A DNA stretch of 64,000 nt from contig NZ_JAIXTJ010000011.1 of assembly GCF_027483985.1 (NCBI RefSeq), forward strand, positions 1 to 64,000, written 5' to 3'. The stretch comes from Flavobacterium sp. (lineage in GTDB: Bacteria; Bacteroidota; Bacteroidia; Flavobacteriales; Flavobacteriaceae). The notes under the pieces were generated by a model. It searched no databases. It worked only from the letters and a program-made list of their open reading frames with translations, and was not told where the DNA came from. Each line of letters begins with the position of its first letter. Position 1 is the first letter of the stretch. The position numbers were made by a program, and so were the translations under genes. This document shows positions 51,953-61,557 of the stretch, in pieces.

Positions 51953-52915
51953 TTAGGTTGTTTCCAAAATAGTAGTTATCATGGCCAACTCATCGGCAGA
52001 AAAAGATAAATTTTGCTGGCATTGTAAGGAGTCATTCAGTTGCGCAACCGAACTGGCTCCTATCGCTACTGAGGTTACGCGAGAATCTTTTAGTAACCAC
52101 GCCAAAGCCATCTGGGCCAACGATTGGTCCCGCTTTTTGGCAAGTTCGTTTAAAGCCTTAATTTTATGCAGCTTTTCAGCAGTAATATGCTCGGTTTGTA
52201 AATGTCCGTTCGGATTAACTGCTCTAGAATTTTCAGGAATGCCGTTCAAATATTTATCGGTTAAAAGTCCTTGTTCTAGTGGTGTAAAGGCAACAAAACC
52301 AACACCTTCTTCTTCAAGTACATCAAGCAAACCGTTTTCAGGTTCACGATGCAGCATCGAATATTTGCCTTGATGAATCAAACAAGGTGTTCCTAAATGT
52401 TTTAGAATAGCAGTAGCACGTTTTGTTTGTTCTGGATTGTAATTCGAAATTCCAGCGTATAAAGCTTTACCGCTTTTTACTGCGTAATCCAAAGCCATCA
52501 TTGTTTCTTCTAAAGGTGTTTCTGGATCAAACCTGTGAGAATAAAAAATATCCACATAATCCAATTGCAGGCGCTTCAAACTCTGATCCAAACTCGATAA
52601 TAAATATTTTCTCGAACCCCAATCACCATAAGGTCCATCCCACATTTTATAACCAGCTTTGGTTGTAACAATTAATTCGTCACGAAGAGCACCTTGGAAA
52701 TTATTTTTCAAAATAGTACCAAAATTAGTTTCTGCCGAACCCGGAATTGGTCCATAATTATTAGCCAAATCAAAGTGCGTAATACCTTGATCAAAAGCCG
52801 CTTTTACAATAGCTTCACCATTCGAAAAATCATCCACCGAACCAAAATTATGCCACAAACCCAAAGACAATTTAGGCAACAACAAACCACTCTTCCCACT
52901 CCTATTATATTCCAT
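51953..52915 (-). CDS. Aldo/keto reductase
   Basis: A 320-residue (beta/alpha)8 reductase. The catalytic Asp49 and Tyr54 are in FDLANNYGP, with a Lys in VTTKAGYKMW and a His in YSHRFDP. It is close to the YghZ-type (glyceraldehyde-3-phosphate reductase) group, but a sugar aldehyde made during mannan use may be its substrate. It shares strand with the GH3 operon, from which a heptad array separates it. Confidence 0.9.
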   Translation of the reverse strand: MEYNRSGKSGLLLPKLSLGLWHNFGSVDDFSNGEAIVKAAFDQGITHFDLANNYGPIPGSAETNFGTILKNNFQGALRDELIVTTKAGYKMWDGPYGDWGSRKYLLSSLDQSLKRLQLDYVDIFYSHRFDPETPLEETMMALDYAVKSGKALYAGISNYNPEQTKRATAILKHLGTPCLIHQGKYSMLHREPENGLLDVLEEEGVGFVAFTPLEQGLLTDKYLNGIPENSRAVNPNGHLQTEHITAEKLHKIKALNELAKKRDQSLAQMALAWLLKDSRVTSVAIGASSVAQLNDSLQCQQNLSFSADELAMITTILETT

Positions 52916-52980
52916 AAATTACAAACAATTAAAGTATAACTAGTAAATACAGCAATCTGAAAAATAAACACTAATCGCCA

Positions 52981-53078
52981 AAAACTGACAACCCACAACC
53001 CACAACCTACAACTGAAAACTGAACACTGAAAACTGAACACTGATCACTGATCACTGAACACTGATCACTGATCACTA
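52981..53078. repeat. Heptanucleotide array 3, abutting the GH3 stop codon
   Basis: Fourteen 7-bp units in strict register: AAAACTG, ACAACCC, AACACTG, ATCACTG and variants. The last unit (ATCACTA) supplies the stop codon of the GH3 gene (TAG on the minus strand). Same unit family as arrays 1 and 2. Confidence 0.88.
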
Positions 53079-55370
53079 AAACCCCAACTCAAACCTACCC
53101 TCCAATCCTTTATCCGAACTTCCTCCTACTCTTACTTTGAACGTTCCTGCTTCTACTAAATAACGACCTTCGTTATCATAAAATCCTAATTCTTTATCGG
53201 TCAATTGAAAGCTAATGGTTTTGGTTTCGCCTTTTTTAAGAGCTACCAATTCAAATCCTTTTAGTTCTAAAACCGGTCGCGCCAAACTCGCTACCTCATC
53301 GTGGATATACAATTGCACGACTTCTTTTCCGTCATAGGCGCCTATATTGCTTACCTCAACTGTAACTTGCACCACACCACCTTTCACACTAGCCGTTGGT
53401 GTGACTTTTAAATTCTTATAGTCAAAAGTGGTATAACTTAAACCAAAACCAAACGGATATAAAGGCGTTTTTTCTACATCAGAATAATGCGACCAAAACA
53501 CATTTTTCTCTGCATTAATAGGTCTTCCGGTATTGTAATTATTGTAGTAAATCGGACACTGACCAACGTTTCTCGGAAAACTCATCGGTAATTTACCACT
53601 CGGATTGTAATCGCCATAAAGCACTTGCGCTACAGCAGCTCCGGTTTGCGTACCCAATTGCCAAGCTTCTACAATAGCTGGCACGTGCTCACTAGCCCAA
53701 GGTAAGGCTAACGGACGACCATTATTTAATACTAAAACAATATTCGGATTGACTTTATAAACTGCTTCCAGTAATTCTTGTTGCACACCTGGTAAATCTA
53801 AATTGGTGCGACTGCGTGCCTCACCCGATTGAAAACCGTGCTCACCCAAAACCATAACCACAACATCAGCGTTCTTAGCAGCATTCTGAGCGGCTTCAAA
53901 ACCACTTTTGTCTGTGGTATTGAATACTAATTCATCAATGAAAGTAGTTTTACCAACCGTAAGAGCAGCGCCTTTTTCATAAGTTAAGGTATTGCCTTTG
54001 TAAGCTTGCATTCCTTCCAATACGGATATTGCGGTTTCGTCATCGGAGGCAATTCTCCAACTGCCTAACGGACTAGTTTTATCACTAGCCAAAGCACCAA
54101 TCAATACAATTTTTTGTCCGCTCTTTTTTAATGGCAACAGCGACTTTTCGTTTTTCAATAAGACAATCGATTTTTTAGCCATATCCAAAACGGCCTCATT
54201 ATTGGCTTTGCTACCAATAACTTGCTGCTCTCTTACCTCATCACAATATTTATACGGATTATCAAACAAACCTAATTCGAATTTTACACGCAAGATGCGG
54301 CGTACAGCGTCGTCAATCAAAGCTTCTTTTACCTGACCGGATTGTACTAATTTTACCAATTCGGCTACATAATAATGAGATTCCATATCCATATCTGCTC
54401 CTGCAAGTACGGCTTTAGCACTAGCATCAGCAGCATCTTTAGCAAAACCGTGGCTTTTCATTTCTCTAATCGACGCCCAATCGGTTACTATAAAACCATC
54501 AAACTTCCAGTCGCCTTTCAAAATAGTACGTTGCAAAAAGCTATTGCCTGTGGCTGGAATGCCATTCAAAATATTAAACGAATTCATATAAGTACGTACA
54601 CCGGCTTCCTTAGCCGCTTTGAATGGCGGAAGTACTACATTATAAAGTGTCGACGTACTAATGTCTACCGTGTTGTAATCTCTTCCTGCTTCTGCAAAAC
54701 CGTAGGCTGCAAAATGTTTGGCACAAGACGCAAGAGTATTGACCTTAGCCAAATCGGCTGTAGTTTCGCCTTGAAAACCTTTTACTCGCGCAACCGCAAT
54801 TTTACTTCCTAAATAAGGATCTTCACCCGAACCTTCCATAACTCTACCCCATCTTGCATCGCGAGCTACATCCATCATCGGACCGAACGTCCAATTGATT
54901 CCTGCGGCAGATGCTTCGTCGGCAGCTACTTGTGCCGACTTTTTAATGGCTTCTAAATCCCAACTAGCGGCCTCGGCTAACGGAATCGGACTAAGAGTTT
55001 TATACCCGTGAATGACATCAAAACCAATGATTAAGGGAATACCCAAACGCGATTCTTCTACCGCTATTTTCTGAACTGCTTTTACATTTTTTACACCGCG
55101 CACAGAAAGCATCGAACCTACCCAACCTTTACGAAGGTGTTCGTACTTCACTTCGGCATCTCCTCCTTTGGGTGACGGACCCGTTACTTCCCAAAAGCCG
55201 TTGTACTGATTCATTTGTCCGACTTTTTCTTCTAAAGTCATTTGCTTTAGTAACAAACTAATGCGTTCTTCAATAGGCTTTTTTGGGTCTAAATGGTCTT
55301 TATTTTGTGCGTTCATAGTGGTAGTCGCTAGGGAAATAATTCCTATGATAAGTAGTCTTTTATGTTTCAT
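53076..55370 (-). CDS. bglX: GH3 beta-glucosidase
   Basis: A 764-residue enzyme of BglX type with a signal peptide (1-21, ending MNAQ). The nucleophile is Asp297 in GFIVTDWAS; RDARWGRVMEGSGEDP and the C-terminal fibronectin-III-like domain are visible. It should release glucose (or mannose) from the non-reducing ends of oligosaccharides in the periplasm. It is the third gene of an operon with two esterases, 3 bp after the second. Confidence 0.94.
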   Translation of the reverse strand: MKHKRLLIIGIISLATTTMNAQNKDHLDPKKPIEERISLLLKQMTLEEKVGQMNQYNGFWEVTGPSPKGGDAEVKYEHLRKGWVGSMLSVRGVKNVKAVQKIAVEESRLGIPLIIGFDVIHGYKTLSPIPLAEAASWDLEAIKKSAQVAADEASAAGINWTFGPMMDVARDARWGRVMEGSGEDPYLGSKIAVARVKGFQGETTADLAKVNTLASCAKHFAAYGFAEAGRDYNTVDISTSTLYNVVLPPFKAAKEAGVRTYMNSFNILNGIPATGNSFLQRTILKGDWKFDGFIVTDWASIREMKSHGFAKDAADASAKAVLAGADMDMESHYYVAELVKLVQSGQVKEALIDDAVRRILRVKFELGLFDNPYKYCDEVREQQVIGSKANNEAVLDMAKKSIVLLKNEKSLLPLKKSGQKIVLIGALASDKTSPLGSWRIASDDETAISVLEGMQAYKGNTLTYEKGAALTVGKTTFIDELVFNTTDKSGFEAAQNAAKNADVVVMVLGEHGFQSGEARSRTNLDLPGVQQELLEAVYKVNPNIVLVLNNGRPLALPWASEHVPAIVEAWQLGTQTGAAVAQVLYGDYNPSGKLPMSFPRNVGQCPIYYNNYNTGRPINAEKNVFWSHYSDVEKTPLYPFGFGLSYTTFDYKNLKVTPTASVKGGVVQVTVEVSNIGAYDGKEVVQLYIHDEVASLARPVLELKGFELVALKKGETKTISFQLTDKELGFYDNEGRYLVEAGTFKVRVGGSSDKGLEGRFELGF

Positions 55371-55373
55371 AAT

Positions 55374-56747
55374 TTATTCGGTGATGAAAGAGGATGCTGG
55401 TAAATGGGCCGCATTGAACAAGTCAGATTGGGCGTCATTCTTCCAAGCAAACCTCACTCTGGTTGGATTTTTAACTTTGTTAGAACGCACTACAATAATA
55501 CTATTTTTTATAATAGCATCTGCAGGATAAAAAACGTTATCCGCTCCAGCGATTTCAAATTGGGAAGTGGTTTTATTTTTAAAATACATTCCGGTAGCGT
55601 AATCAAACTCTAAAAGTAGCCGATCTTTTTGTATGCGATAATTTTTGTAAAGTGGTCCATCTACCAACCCAGTACTAATTTTATAGTGTTTCGCTAAAGC
55701 TAAATTAGCCAATCGAATTCCTACCGATTTTTTGTCTTTAGGATGGATGTCATCCGTGGTGGAAATATCAGATGTTACGACCATTCCGGTGTTGGGTAAC
55801 TGTAACGTTCTACGCTGAAAATCTCTAATCGCTACACTACCAAAATGCTGATAACCGTCATTATAAGGTGCGATTTGTACAAAATAAAACGGAAAATCGT
55901 TAGCCCAAAGCTGACGCCAAGATTTTATCAGCGCCGCAAAGGTTTTGTCATAGGCATTCGATCCCACATTACTCTCGCCTTGATACCAAAGGGTTCCTGC
56001 GATCGTGTAGCCAACTAACGGATGAATCATCGTATTAAAAGTAGTCCCTGGCAAATGGGGACAATACTCATTAGGATTTAGTTTACTTGCAGCAGTTTTT
56101 AAGAGTTCATCTTTATTTATAATGGTTTCTGGTATCCAAACCTCAGCAGCAGTGCCACCCCAAGCGGATACTATAATGCCAATTGGAACGTCTTTTAAGG
56201 AAGTTTGCAATTGTCTTGCAAAAAAATAAGCCACAGCACTCGAATTTTTCATAGTTTCAGGCGTGCAAGTTTTCCAAGAACCAGTTAAATTAAGTTGTGG
56301 TGCTGATGCGGAAGCTTTCGCAACGGTAAAAATACGTAGGTTAGGATGCGAGGCTTGTGCCACATCTTCATCGCCATTTAAGATGCCCCAACTGGCCGTC
56401 ATTTCCATATTAGATTGTCCGGAACACAACCAGACTTCTCCTATCATAATGTTCTTCAAAACGACTTCATTATATCCTTTTAGGGTAATCGTATAAGGTC
56501 CGCCTTCTTTGGGTGTGGCTATGCTAGTACTCCATTCGGCTAAATTCGTTGCAGTTACTTTATAGGTAGCACCATCCCAAGACGTGGTGATAGTAAGCGC
56601 TTCTTTCGGATTGGCCCAACCCCATAATCGGACTTGCGAATGGCGTTGCAAGACCATATTATCAGCAAAAAAACTTGGCAAAGTAACATCGGCTACTGCC
56701 CAATTAGTAAAAAGCAGTATTATAAAAAAAAAGCGGTTATTTTTCAT
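55374..56747 (-). CDS. Sialate O-acetylesterase-type SGNH esterase
   Basis: A 457-residue exported protein (signal peptide 1-19, ending AVAD). The SGNH motif GQSNMEM (110-116; Ser112) and the late DxxH segment DIHPKDKKSVGIRLANLAL are present. In polysaccharide loci such proteins remove acetyl groups from the polymer; here O-acetyl on mannan is likely. It overlaps the CE2 gene by 11 bp. Confidence 0.9.
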   Translation of the reverse strand: MKNNRFFFIILLFTNWAVADVTLPSFFADNMVLQRHSQVRLWGWANPKEALTITTSWDGATYKVTATNLAEWSTSIATPKEGGPYTITLKGYNEVVLKNIMIGEVWLCSGQSNMEMTASWGILNGDEDVAQASHPNLRIFTVAKASASAPQLNLTGSWKTCTPETMKNSSAVAYFFARQLQTSLKDVPIGIIVSAWGGTAAEVWIPETIINKDELLKTAASKLNPNEYCPHLPGTTFNTMIHPLVGYTIAGTLWYQGESNVGSNAYDKTFAALIKSWRQLWANDFPFYFVQIAPYNDGYQHFGSVAIRDFQRRTLQLPNTGMVVTSDISTTDDIHPKDKKSVGIRLANLALAKHYKISTGLVDGPLYKNYRIQKDRLLLEFDYATGMYFKNKTTSQFEIAGADNVFYPADAIIKNSIIVVRSNKVKNPTRVRFAWKNDAQSDLFNAAHLPASSFITE

Positions 56748-57837
56748 TAAGTAAAGTTTTAAAAGTAGCTTCCAATTGGGCAGCCATTAGCTTGTGATCT
56801 TCAATATCTGGATGATAACCGCAGCCTTTTGGTTCCATAGGTTGGTATTCAAATAAAGCAATGGGTTGGTGCAACGTATCGCTTTGGAAAGCTTCCTGTA
56901 CTTTTTTGAGGCATCGCACTAAAGTACTATTGCGTGTTCCTGAAACCATCGGACTGGTTAACAAAACGATTCTTGTTTTAGGTGCGTGCTGGTATACGGT
57001 TTTGATAAAGTCAATGTAATTAGCTACGTACTTTTCTTCATTGAAAGGCAAACGTGGTTTTTTACCATCACCATCAGACAAATCATTGGTTCCTAAACAA
57101 ATGCTAACCAAATCGGGTTGGAACTCAAAATTATAAGGTTTACTGGTGTCTTTGTTCAAATATAAGTTCTCGTAAACATCGGGCATAATCGCTTCTTTCT
57201 CGTGCTCGTCATTCCAATTGCGGTACATTCCTATTCCTGAAACAGAACTCAATACGTAGTCAGCATTCAAAGATCGGGATACTATCGGACCATAAGCCCA
57301 ATAAGCATTGTGTTGGTCGTACCAAACACCAGTGTCACACGGAACTTCTTTGGTATCGTTACCCATTCCGCAAGTAATAGAGTTGCCAATGAATTCGATT
57401 TTCTTTTTCGTTATGTGCTTTTGAGTAGTTAAGCTCGCTGTGGTGCCTTCAAACAAAACGCTGCCATTAGCGGCTTCCGTGGCTTTATAAACGGTAAGTT
57501 TATGAGTTTTAGCTTTGGTGCTTACCTCAATCGGATAAGATTTTGCAGCACCTGCGTCCACTTTCAATCGGCCTATATAGTGGCCATCAAGTTCGAGTGA
57601 CACATAATTATGATGCTCATACGAATCCACACTTTTTAAGTTGATCGCACATTGGGTTCCTGTAAACGCAAAAGATACTGAGGACGCCGAACCTATTAAA
57701 AGAGCTTTGTTTTGATCCTGCCGCTCTACTCGTCCGGAATAGTGATAAATTGCAGCGGTATCCGTAAGTTTTTGGGAACAAGTGGTTAGCGAAGAAAGCA
57801 GTAAAAAAAAAAAAAAAAATGCTGGTAGTTTATTCAT
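56737..57837 (-). CDS. CE2-type acetyl esterase lipoprotein
   Basis: A 366-residue lipoprotein (start at 57837; lipobox LTTC, Cys20). A jelly-roll N-terminal part (about 28-140) precedes an SGNH catalytic domain: Ser153 in GNSITCGMGND, GTNDLSDGDG, and the C-terminal GYHPDIEDH. This order is the CE2 layout, known for acetyl-xylan and acetyl-mannan esterases. The signal peptide contains five Phe from a run of seventeen T, a possible slippage site. First gene of the CE2/SGNH/GH3 operon. Confidence 0.9.
   Translation of the reverse strand: MNKLPAFFFFFLLLSSLTTCSQKLTDTAAIYHYSGRVERQDQNKALLIGSASSVSFAFTGTQCAINLKSVDSYEHHNYVSLELDGHYIGRLKVDAGAAKSYPIEVSTKAKTHKLTVYKATEAANGSVLFEGTTASLTTQKHITKKKIEFIGNSITCGMGNDTKEVPCDTGVWYDQHNAYWAYGPIVSRSLNADYVLSSVSGIGMYRNWNDEHEKEAIMPDVYENLYLNKDTSKPYNFEFQPDLVSICLGTNDLSDGDGKKPRLPFNEEKYVANYIDFIKTVYQHAPKTRIVLLTSPMVSGTRNSTLVRCLKKVQEAFQSDTLHQPIALFEYQPMEPKGCGYHPDIEDHKLMAAQLEATFKTLLNEK
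57803..57819. repeat. Homopolymer of 17 A (T on the coding strand)
   Basis: Seventeen A (plus strand) inside codons 7-12 of the CE2 gene. One base lost or gained would shift the frame within the signal peptide and switch off the protein. Confidence 0.9.
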
Positions 57838-57861
57838 AATATCGAAAGAGTAGCGTTTATT

Positions 57862-57887
57862 TTCGTAAAAATACATTTTTCTACGAA
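57862..57887. promoter_or_regulatory. Dyad TTCGTA-N14-TACGAA before the CE2 operon
   Basis: TTCGTA (57862-57867) and TACGAA (57882-57887) with extra A/T pairing inwards. It lies 25-50 bp upstream of the CE2 start; a half-copy TTCGTAAGAATA is at 58011. Probable regulator site. Confidence 0.4.
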
Positions 57888-57889
57888 CT

Positions 57890-58140
57890 TCCTATTGTAC
57901 AAATCTGTCAAAAGTTAATGAAATATTCGCTTTTTAAACGCCACATCTAAAAAGTTAAAGCATCGAAAAGAAATAGAAACACGAATAAAACGTTCTACTA
58001 CCAAGGGATTTTCGTAAGAATAGTTTTAATTAGGAAATCATATTTGTAATATAATACATATTTACTTACAAAAATAAGTTAATTTATACTTTTATCGATA
58101 AAAAAATACACTTTATCTATATTCTTAGAAATACATTTCC
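57890..58140. other. AT-rich gap between the CE2 operon and the T9SS cargo gene
   Basis: About 250 bp between divergent genes. It contains the half-copy TTCGTAAGAATA and AT-rich sequence, no ORF with coding character. Confidence 0.5.
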
Positions 58141-58148
58141 TATTTTTG
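58141..58148 (+). promoter_or_regulatory. -7 element of the T9SS cargo gene
   Basis: TATTTTTG fits TAnnTTTG, 16 bp before the ATG at 58165. Confidence 0.5.
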
Positions 58149-58164
58149 CTCGTATATTTCGGTT

Positions 58165-61100
58165 ATGAAAAGGTACCAACAATTGATCCAAGTGGCTTTA
58201 TTGCTACTCATTACTTCTAGTTTTGGGTTCAACCTTGTAGTAACACCTACTAACGAAACTTGCTCGGGTAACGGCAGTCTAACTTTTACCGTAACAAACA
58301 CCGCTCCGGGTGGAAGTATTTTATACATAATCTACAAACTACCTGATACCACTACGCCATTGGCTACGACCACTAGCAGCTCGCTTAACGGCTTAGTAGC
58401 CGGAAATTACAGAGTCATTGCAAGAGAAACGGTAGGCACTACTACTACCGAACAACAACAAGACGCCACCATCGCCAATGCAGTGGTTCCTTTGTCGTTT
58501 TCGGTGCAAAGTTTGAATCAGGCTTGTTCGAATACTAGTAGCATAACCGTTAATACGATTTCAGGAACACCAGTTTCTTATGAAATTTTTAGTGGTCCAG
58601 TGCTTTTTCCTTTGCAGAATTCTAATACGTTCACGGGTTTGCCTGTGGGTGTATACAGAATACGAGTTTTTGATGCGTGTGGCATCGGAATGGTAACTAC
58701 TTTTACCGTAACGCAAAATGCAACGGGCATTACCATCGGGCAACCGCAAACCGCACAAGTGAGTCCTCCCAATTGCAACTTGGTTTCTGTAACCAACACC
58801 TTAACGGCTGCACCGGGAACAGTAATTGGTTATCCTATTGCGATTACTTATACCATCACGCCGCCTTCTGGTGGTACGCCAACGGTTTTAAACAGCACGC
58901 TTAATTCAGGCAATCCTACTTCGCAAAACTTGGTGCAAACGATGACGAATTACATCAATCAAAGTTTTAGTTATTCACTTTCTATTTTAGATGCTTGCGG
59001 CGCTACTTACACCTCCAATTTTGTAATTAATAATGGGATAAATGTTACCAATACCATCACCACTTTAGATTGCAATAAAAACTACTTTACTTTGGCGGTT
59101 TCTAATTTTTTTCCGCCTTACAACCTAACGTTCAATTCGTTTCCTAGCGGTTTTAATCCTGCGGTTTTCAATGCGAATTATCCCGGACCTTATACTCAAA
59201 ACACAGTGGCTTTCGGAAACGACACCTTGCCAACACCAATTGGAGCGTATGATGCCACCATTACCGATGCTTGTGGAAACATCAGAAACATCACCTTCAC
59301 TATTGTCGACCGTCCACCAATGCCTACCGCAACAGGTACGCACAACGGTTGTTTGACTACCACTGGAACTATCAACATTACCATACCTGGCTATGTAATT
59401 TCTAGCGGAATGGTTACGGTTGCACCATCGGACTATCCGTTTGCTTTGCCACACAACATTACTTCGTTAATCGATGGTAACGGCAACATCACCTTAACAC
59501 CTGTACCGTTAGGAAATTATACGATTGAAATAACCAATACGTGCAACGATGTCTTAGCGCCATTAATGGTTGTAGTTCCTGCCTATGTTGATCAAGGTTT
59601 TGCCAGTACTATTCGCAATGGTTGTGCTACCAACACAAGTGCTGTCAAAATTGAGAGTTTGAATTCTAAACTAACTTCGATAAGTATTACTGCTGCACCA
59701 ACACCGGCTGGATTTACATTGCCATACAATGTTTCGTTCAATATTGCATCCGATGGAGCGCTTTATATGAACAATTTACCAGCTGGGAATTATACGTTTG
59801 CTGGTGTAGACGAATGCAATTACAACAACACCATTTCGGCAACAGTACAAGGATATAGTGTAACAACTTCTAATTTTTCATTGATTCCGAATTGTGGCTC
59901 TTTTAATATTGCCTTGAATTTTGTTAGTAACGGAACAACAAGCCAATCGTTTTGGTTACAAAAATTATTGGATCCTGTTACCGATACTTGGGGCAATCCT
60001 AGTACGAATGCGGTTTATCCTAACGGAACTGTTCCTACAGCTACCAACTCTATTGCTTTGGTTAATAATGCTACCAATTTCAATTATGATTTCAATGGTA
60101 CTTTTCGTATCGTTCGAGCCTTCTTATCTTACCAAAATGGTAGCGAAATCAATGCAGGAACGGCTGCCAATGCTAATAAAGAATGTATCGAAATTCTAGC
60201 ACCTACTTTAAGCTATAACGAAGCATTAGAATTCATTGATGCCTATCGCCTACCGTGTTCCTCAAGTGGTGCCTTAGATGTTTTTGTGGAAGCCAATGGA
60301 ACTAATCCGTTGCGCTACACTTTAGTAGAAAAAGACGGAATGCCGTTTTTCTTAGATAATGGGACTTCAAATACCTTCCCTAACCTTCCGCCTGCTATTT
60401 ATTTGTTTCAAATAGAAGACGTTTGTGGTAATATTGTCAACCGATTGTTTGATGTAAGTACCTTAGCTTCTATCATCAAAGTTGCAGCACCACCAGTAGA
60501 TATCTTAGATTGTCAAACGGTTATTACCAACAATGAAACATTTGATTTAACCCCACAAACGGCCTTAATTTTAGGAACGCAATCGCCAAGCGATTATACG
60601 ATAACTTACCATACGACGCTAAGTGACGCACAGAATGGTACTAATGCGATTACGAATCTAACAGCTTTTAATCCTACTGCCAATCCTCAAGTGATTCATG
60701 CGCGTGTTGTACTGAATTCGTTAGCCAATTGTTATGAAACGAGAAGCTTTAGTTTAACCGTGGGACAAATACCTAGTTTAAATCTGAATGCCAACTATTT
60801 GAATTGCACTACTGCTCCAACTGTCATTGATGCTTCACCAAATAATTTACCCTCAACTACCTACTTATGGTCTAACGGTGCTACGACGCCAACCGTGAGC
60901 ATTAGTGCCATCGGTGTAACCAATTTGGCGGTAACGGCTACTAATACCTACAACGGACAAACGTGCAGCTTCAGTCAAAACATCACCGTAGTCAATTCGG
61001 GACTTCCGGTTATTGACGGATTTGAAACCTCTGATTGGACCTTAGACGAAAACAGCATTACAGTACTTACTTCAGGCAATGGTTCGTATGAGTATTCCCT

Positions 61101-61473
61101 AGATGGCACCAACTTTCAAGACGAGAATTACTTCAACAACCTTACACCGGGATTATACACCGTTTATGTTAAAGACAAAGCTGGTTGTGGCATTACTTTA
61201 AAGGTCATTTGGTTGTTGTACTACACCAAATACTTTACACCCAATGGTGACGGCTACAACGACTATTGGAGAATCAAAGATTCAGAAAAAGAACCTGACT
61301 TTAAAGTAGTAATCTATGACCGCTACGGTAAAATCATCACGACTTTCAATTCCAAAAGCGCCGGTTGGAATGGCACCTATAATGGTAATTTGATGGTATC
61401 CGATGATTATTGGTTCGTTGCCTACAGAGCCGATGGCAGAACGCACAAAGGGCATTTTAGTTTGAAGCGATAG
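58165..61473 (+). CDS. T9SS type B sorting-domain (CHU_C-like) secreted protein
   Basis: An 1102-residue exported protein (signal peptide 1-22). It consists of repeated beta-sandwich modules with conserved Cys, Gly and Thr/Asn-rich strands (NETCSGNGSLTFTVTN; NGCATNTSAVKIESL; NCTTAPTVIDASPN), ending with the gliding-motility-associated C-terminal domain (about 1015-1102; FTPNGDGYNDYW, VVIYDRYGKIITTF, GWNGTYNGNLMVSDDYWF, HKGHFSLKR). It should be exported by T9SS and stay on or leave the surface. Not visibly part of the mannan locus, although adjacent. Function is likely adhesive. Confidence 0.92.
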   Translation: MKRYQQLIQVALLLLITSSFGFNLVVTPTNETCSGNGSLTFTVTNTAPGGSILYIIYKLPDTTTPLATTTSSSLNGLVAGNYRVIARETVGTTTTEQQQDATIANAVVPLSFSVQSLNQACSNTSSITVNTISGTPVSYEIFSGPVLFPLQNSNTFTGLPVGVYRIRVFDACGIGMVTTFTVTQNATGITIGQPQTAQVSPPNCNLVSVTNTLTAAPGTVIGYPIAITYTITPPSGGTPTVLNSTLNSGNPTSQNLVQTMTNYINQSFSYSLSILDACGATYTSNFVINNGINVTNTITTLDCNKNYFTLAVSNFFPPYNLTFNSFPSGFNPAVFNANYPGPYTQNTVAFGNDTLPTPIGAYDATITDACGNIRNITFTIVDRPPMPTATGTHNGCLTTTGTINITIPGYVISSGMVTVAPSDYPFALPHNITSLIDGNGNITLTPVPLGNYTIEITNTCNDVLAPLMVVVPAYVDQGFASTIRNGCATNTSAVKIESLNSKLTSISITAAPTPAGFTLPYNVSFNIASDGALYMNNLPAGNYTFAGVDECNYNNTISATVQGYSVTTSNFSLIPNCGSFNIALNFVSNGTTSQSFWLQKLLDPVTDTWGNPSTNAVYPNGTVPTATNSIALVNNATNFNYDFNGTFRIVRAFLSYQNGSEINAGTAANANKECIEILAPTLSYNEALEFIDAYRLPCSSSGALDVFVEANGTNPLRYTLVEKDGMPFFLDNGTSNTFPNLPPAIYLFQIEDVCGNIVNRLFDVSTLASIIKVAAPPVDILDCQTVITNNETFDLTPQTALILGTQSPSDYTITYHTTLSDAQNGTNAITNLTAFNPTANPQVIHARVVLNSLANCYETRSFSLTVGQIPSLNLNANYLNCTTAPTVIDASPNNLPSTTYLWSNGATTPTVSISAIGVTNLAVTATNTYNGQTCSFSQNITVVNSGLPVIDGFETSDWTLDENSITVLTSGNGSYEYSLDGTNFQDENYFNNLTPGLYTVYVKDKAGCGITLKVIWLLYYTKYFTPNGDGYNDYWRIKDSEKEPDFKVVIYDRYGKIITTFNSKSAGWNGTYNGNLMVSDDYWFVAYRADGRTHKGHFSLKR

Positions 61474-61488
61474 TGTTGTACTTTAAAC

Positions 61489-61557
61489 CACCGTCACTTC
61501 GAGTGATTTTGTGGAACGAAGTGGAGCAAAATTGTATCGAGAACCTATGAAAAAATG
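61489..61557. repeat. Dispersed repeat, copy 1 (GTCACTTCGAGTG...TATCGAGAACC)
   Basis: About 68 bp from CCGTCACTTCGAGTGATTTT to GTATCGAGAACCTATG. Copies with high identity at 61797-61866; inverted at about 61878-61944; diverged at 62026-62107. Confidence 0.85.

Noticed and set aside
52804..53076. Minus-strand ORF of 90 residues
   Set aside because: Its first half is only the translation of the heptad array (SDQCSVISDQCSV) and its second half is antisense-frame to the aldo/keto reductase.
54375..54812. Plus-strand ORF of 145 residues
   Set aside because: It is antisense to the well-supported GH3 gene and shows no family features.
57838..57876. Longer N-terminus of the CE2 esterase
   Set aside because: It would put 13 charged and polar residues in front of a good lipoprotein signal peptide.
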